From positions 1 to 9,093 of the forward strand of contig PSRF01000396.1 in NCBI GenBank assembly GCA_003175865.1: DNA of 9,093 bases, read 5' to 3'. The translations under genes and the position numbers were made by a program. The notes beneath the pieces are model-generated. The model did no database searches. It was not told the DNA's origin and saw only the letters and a list, made by a program, of their open reading frames with translations. The DNA is from Blastocatellia bacterium. GTDB taxonomy: Bacteria; Acidobacteriota; Blastocatellia; Pyrinomonadales; Pyrinomonadaceae. Shown in pieces: positions 6,532 to 9,093 of the stretch. The stretch's first letter is position 1. Every line of letters begins with the position of its first letter.

Positions 6532-7694
6532 TGCTTAACGAACAGTATCTCTTCTTCGTGCGAGGGTGTCTGCGGCACGGTTGTAGGAGGATTCAAGTGT
6601 GCAATCGACTGGTCGGCCGAGTAGATTCCGGCCACCCGCATCTTGAATTCGTCGGGATTGGTGGCGTTGTGCAATGCCTCTTCCAGGGTGATGAGCCGTG
6701 ACTGCAGCAGGTGGAACAACGACTGATCAAAAGTCTGCATGCCGTATTGCGAAGTACCGGCAGCAATCGCTTCGCGGATCATGTATGTCTTTTCTTCGTT
6801 GATGATGTGATCGCGAATGAATGCGGTCGAAACCAGCACTTCAATAGCTGGGACACGTCCAGCTCCTTTTGCAGCGCGTACGAGTCGCATTGAGATAACC
6901 GCTTTCAAGATTCCGGCGAGCTGTAGGCGCACAGATTTCTGTTGGTGCGAAGGGAAAGACGACACAATACGGGTAATCGTTTCAGTCGCGTCGAGTGTGT
7001 GTAGAGTTGAAAGGACCAGGTGCCCCGTTTCGGCGGCGGTCAACGCAGTTTCGATCGTTTCGTGGTCGCGCATTTCGCCGACCAGAATCACATCGGGGTC
7101 CTGGCGCAGTGCAGCGCGAAGTGCTTCTGAAAATGAACGCGTATCGACGTCAACCTCACGTTGCGTGACGAACGCGTGCTTGTCTCGGTGTAAGAATTCG
7201 ATTGGGTCTTCGATTGTGACGATGTGACCGCTACGAGTTGAATTGATGTAGTCGATCATCGCAGCGAGAGTGGTCGACTTACCGGAACCAGTTGCGCCGG
7301 TTACAAGGATGAGTCCACGCCGTTCTTCGGCAATACGATCAATGACTGGAGGCAGTCCGAGTTGCGCTGTACCTTTTGTTTGATCCGGAATGACGCGAAG
7401 TACTACGCTGACAGTGCCGCGCTGCTGAAAAATGTTGGCGCGAAAACGACCCAGGCCGGCGACTCCATATGCAATATCAACTTCGGATACTTCTTTGAAA
7501 CGTTGCTTCTGCCGGTTCGACATGATGGCAAACGCCATATCCAGAGTGTCTTCCTGCTTGAGCCGGGGAGCGTCGGCGACGGGGTGAAGTTCGCCTCCGA
7601 TTCTCATCACTGGAAAGCTGCCGACTTTCAGGTGGAGGTCAGACGCGCTGTGACCTGCGGCAATTCGCAGAAGATCATCAATTTTCGAGGCCAT
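6528..7694 (-). CDS. pilT: PilT/PilU-family type IV pilus retraction ATPase
   Basis: A 388-residue cytoplasmic secretion-ATPase relative that powers pilus retraction and twitching motility. The N-terminal PAS-like part begins with the family's 'ASDLHLKVG' element (residues 18-25). The ATPase core has Walker A GATGSGKST (133-141, Lys139), the Asp-box region IEDPIEFLH (161-169), Walker B DPDVILVGEMRD (199-210, Glu207) and the His box TGHLVLSTLHT (223-233, His225 and His232). The IREAI stretch at 306-310 sits where PilT has its AIRNLIRE motif, and GMQTFDQSLF follows at 318-327. About 40 residues beyond the usual ~345-residue PilT length form a Pro/Thr/Glu-rich tail, making it nearer PilU in size; which of the two it is cannot be settled here. 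No pilB, pilC or pilin gene is in the window. The start is the ATG at 7694 with no clear Shine-Dalgarno. Its stop codon overlaps that of the facing gene within TTAA at 6528-6531. Confidence 0.95.
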   Translation of the reverse strand: MASKIDDLLRIAAGHSASDLHLKVGSFPVMRIGGELHPVADAPRLKQEDTLDMAFAIMSNRQKQRFKEVSEVDIAYGVAGLGRFRANIFQQRGTVSVVLRVIPDQTKGTAQLGLPPVIDRIAEERRGLILVTGATGSGKSTTLAAMIDYINSTRSGHIVTIEDPIEFLHRDKHAFVTQREVDVDTRSFSEALRAALRQDPDVILVGEMRDHETIETALTAAETGHLVLSTLHTLDATETITRIVSSFPSHQQKSVRLQLAGILKAVISMRLVRAAKGAGRVPAIEVLVSTAFIRDHIINEEKTYMIREAIAAGTSQYGMQTFDQSLFHLLQSRLITLEEALHNATNPDEFKMRVAGIYSADQSIAHLNPPTTVPQTPSHEEEILFVKH

Positions 7695-7739
7695 CTATTG
7701 CGGTCGAGCCTTTCGGTTTGGTTGAAGGTCTGGGACTTT

Positions 7740-7756
7740 GTGCGGAAGGACCGCAC
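7740..7756 (-). other. Hairpin in the pilT leader
   Basis: GTGCGG (7740-7745) and CCGCAC (7751-7756) form a perfect 6-bp, nearly all-GC stem with a 5-nt loop, in the predicted ~100-nt 5' untranslated leader of pilT, 45 nt before the start codon. There is no U-tract after it on the minus strand, so it is not an attenuator terminator. It might affect mRNA stability or be a binding site. I see no match to a known riboswitch. Confidence 0.4.
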
Positions 7757-7804
7757 TCGGGCAATTGAGGAGCACGCTGATTAACACAAATCAACGCCGT
7801 TTAA

Positions 7805-7834
7805 ACTATAGCTTGTTGGAATGGGTAAGGTCAA
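7805..7834 (-). promoter_or_regulatory. Sigma-70-type promoter for pilT
   Basis: On the minus strand TTGACC (7834-7829, 5 of 6) and TATAGT (7810-7805, 5 of 6) are 18 bp apart. Transcription would start near 7798, giving a leader of about 100 nt. It lies between the ilvE terminator and pilT, so pilT appears to be its own transcription unit. Confidence 0.6.
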
Positions 7835-7887
7835 TAAGTAGGTGCGATCCGAGGCCAAAACGGGGCTTGGGTCAATTGCTCGGCAAT

Positions 7888-7918
7888 AAAAAAGCCGCGG
7901 GTTGTCGGAACACGCGGC
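7888..7918 (-). terminator. Intrinsic terminator of ilvE
   Basis: On the minus strand GCCGCG (7918-7913) pairs with CGCGGC (7899-7894), with three further inner pairs past a mismatch, and is followed by six T residues (7893-7888). It lies 23 nt after the ilvE stop codon. Its build, a mismatch inside the stem and then a short inner helix, is like that of the terminator at 1728-1762. Confidence 0.88.
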
Positions 7919-7941
7919 CATTAAGTTTCATAGTCTCCAGA

Positions 7942-9015
7942 TTACTCCATTGGAGCAGTCTGATAGGAGAGGGCTTGTTCATTCTCAACGCCGGAGCTTG
8001 TAAGCGTTCGAGAAGTGAAACCATCGTCACTTGTTGGGCGTTCATCCCTCCGGACGTACGTCAACCAATCGCCGGGTGCTTGTCGCTCGCCCTTGGTAAT
8101 CTCGAAGAACACCTTCTGGATTTTCGCAGTGATTTCTCCACGGCCGCCTTTTCCAACCGTTATTCGGTCGACAGAACGAATAGGAGTGATTTCCGCGGCT
8201 GTACCGGAAAAGAACAACTCGTCGGCGACATAAAGGGCGGCTCGTTGGATCGTCCGTTCTTTAACTGTGATTCCTAATTCCTGACAAATCTGAATCACAC
8301 TGTCGCGGGTGATGCCCGGAAGAATCGAGGAAGAAAGTGGTGGTGTCAGGACCACATCCCCTGCCACTAAAAAGATGTTCTCGCCTGAACCTTCAGAGAC
8401 ATATCCGCGGTCATCAAGGGCAATTCCCTCAGCGAAACCGTTCAGTAACGCCTCCATCTTAATGAGCTGGGAATTCATGTAATTCGCGCCGCTCTTGGCC
8501 ATCGCTGGCATGGAATTGGGCGTTAGACGATTCCACGTCGAGACACAAACGTCGACACCTCTTTCAATGGCTTCATCGCCGAGGTACTTGCCCCAGTCCC
8601 ACGCCCCGATATAACAAGCCAGCGGGTTTGGAAATGGATTCACGCCAAACGCGGGATGAGCTTCATCAAGACTTCGGAACAAAATCGGCCGGATGTAGCA
8701 CTGCTCCATCTCACTGCGGCGAACCAGGTCGACTGCAGCCTCGCAAAGCTGATCCAGGGTCCACGGATGATCCATCCGATAGATCTTTGCGGAGTTTAGG
8801 AACCGTTGCATGTGTTCTCGGAGACGGAAAACGGCAGGCCCGGCCTTTGTTGAGTAGCAGCGAATGCCCTCAAAAATACTTGAGCCATAGTGCAGGACAT
8901 GCGACATCACATGCACTCGCGCATCATCCCATTTGATGAACTCACCGTTGTGCCAAACGAGATCGCAGATGCGCGGTGTTGCCACGTCTTTTGTCTTGCC
9001 GTCTTTTGAGAACAT
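7942..9015 (-). CDS. ilvE: Branched-chain amino acid aminotransferase (PLP class IV)
   Basis: This enzyme transfers an amino group between glutamate and the 2-oxo acids of leucine, isoleucine and valine, the last step of their synthesis. The 357 residues follow E. coli IlvE closely from VWHNGEFIKWDDARVHVMSH (residues 20-39) onward, with YGSSIFEGIRCY (43-54), SAKIYRM (75-81), the PLP-binding Lys174 in AKSGANY, SEGSGENIF (207-215), LPGITRD (232-238) for phosphate and cofactor contacts and SGTAAEITPIRSVD (270-283). The start is ATG 9015: AAGGAG at 9029-9024 lies 8 nt upstream. Compared with about 309 residues in E. coli, it has roughly 10 extra residues in front and an extra C-terminal tail of about 36 residues after WLTYV (317-321), rich in Ser, Thr, Asp and Glu and likely disordered. 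No leader peptide, T-box or attenuator is visible in the 78 bp upstream. Confidence 0.96.
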   Translation of the reverse strand: MFSKDGKTKDVATPRICDLVWHNGEFIKWDDARVHVMSHVLHYGSSIFEGIRCYSTKAGPAVFRLREHMQRFLNSAKIYRMDHPWTLDQLCEAAVDLVRRSEMEQCYIRPILFRSLDEAHPAFGVNPFPNPLACYIGAWDWGKYLGDEAIERGVDVCVSTWNRLTPNSMPAMAKSGANYMNSQLIKMEALLNGFAEGIALDDRGYVSEGSGENIFLVAGDVVLTPPLSSSILPGITRDSVIQICQELGITVKERTIQRAALYVADELFFSGTAAEITPIRSVDRITVGKGGRGEITAKIQKVFFEITKGERQAPGDWLTYVRRDERPTSDDGFTSRTLTSSGVENEQALSYQTAPME

Positions 9016-9023
9016 ATTCTTAA

Positions 9024-9029
9024 CTCCTT
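9024..9029 (-). promoter_or_regulatory. Strong ribosome binding site of ilvE
   Basis: AAGGAG reads on the minus strand from 9029 to 9024 with 8 nt to the ATG. It is the best Shine-Dalgarno in the window and fixes the start; most other genes here have none or a weak one. Confidence 0.85.
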
Positions 9030-9093
9030 CGGATGATCCCTCTTAAGTACAGTACGTCTTGCAAACCTCGGCAGTTTGGTCTGTTCGGAAACA

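Noticed and set aside
7738..8277. A 179-aa plus-strand frame over the ilvE terminator and 3' end
   Set aside because: Composition is typical of a shadow frame; ilvE on the other strand is certain, and the frame crosses the terminator hairpin and the pilT promoter.
1..9093. CRISPR array, transposon, phage attachment site or defence island
   Set aside because: I found no regularly spaced repeats, terminal inverted repeats, transposase, integrase or tRNA; one nuclease-like gene without partners is not enough to call a defence system.

Overview
This 9.1 kb window of moderate GC holds seven protein-coding genes: one enters from the left edge and six are complete. I see no rRNA, tRNA, CRISPR array, insertion sequence or integrase. 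The mix is ordinary chromosomal content of a Gram-negative, envelope-bearing bacterium: a periplasmic parvulin-type foldase, an exported protein, a probable lipoprotein, a thiolase, a PilT/PilU-family pilus ATPase and a branched-chain aminotransferase. The style of the proteins and the unlinked single-gene arrangement would fit an Acidobacteriota-like genome, but that is an impression from protein style, not a test.

Layout. (1) 1-1680, plus strand: the C-terminal ~560 residues of a PpiD/SurA-like peptidyl-prolyl isomerase, ending at a strong intrinsic terminator (1728-1762) followed by two further inverted repeats. (2) 1836-4834, minus strand: thiolase, then a probable LolA-like lipoprotein starting 4 nt after the thiolase stop, then an exported protein of unknown function. 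The first two are probably co-transcribed; the third may be. (3) 4835-4995: a divergent promoter region with a good sigma-70-type promoter for the rightward gene. (4) 4996-6531, plus strand: a 511-residue uncharacterised protein whose C-terminal part carries a convincing PD-(D/E)XK nuclease signature with a RecB-like QxxxY motif. (5) 6528-7694, minus strand: a pilT-type ATPase whose stop codon overlaps that of the nuclease gene in a TTAA; its own sigma-70-type promoter and a hairpin-containing leader lie at 7695-7834. (6) 7942-9015, minus strand: ilvE, with an ideal Shine-Dalgarno and its own intrinsic terminator (7888-7918).

The genes do not form one pathway. The PPIase, exported protein and lipoprotein share the cell envelope as their site of action; thiolase and IlvE are central acyl-CoA and amino acid metabolism; PilT serves type IV pili. 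The item most worth following up is the uncharacterised nuclease-like protein at 4996-6531. I do not see a clear multi-gene novel system.
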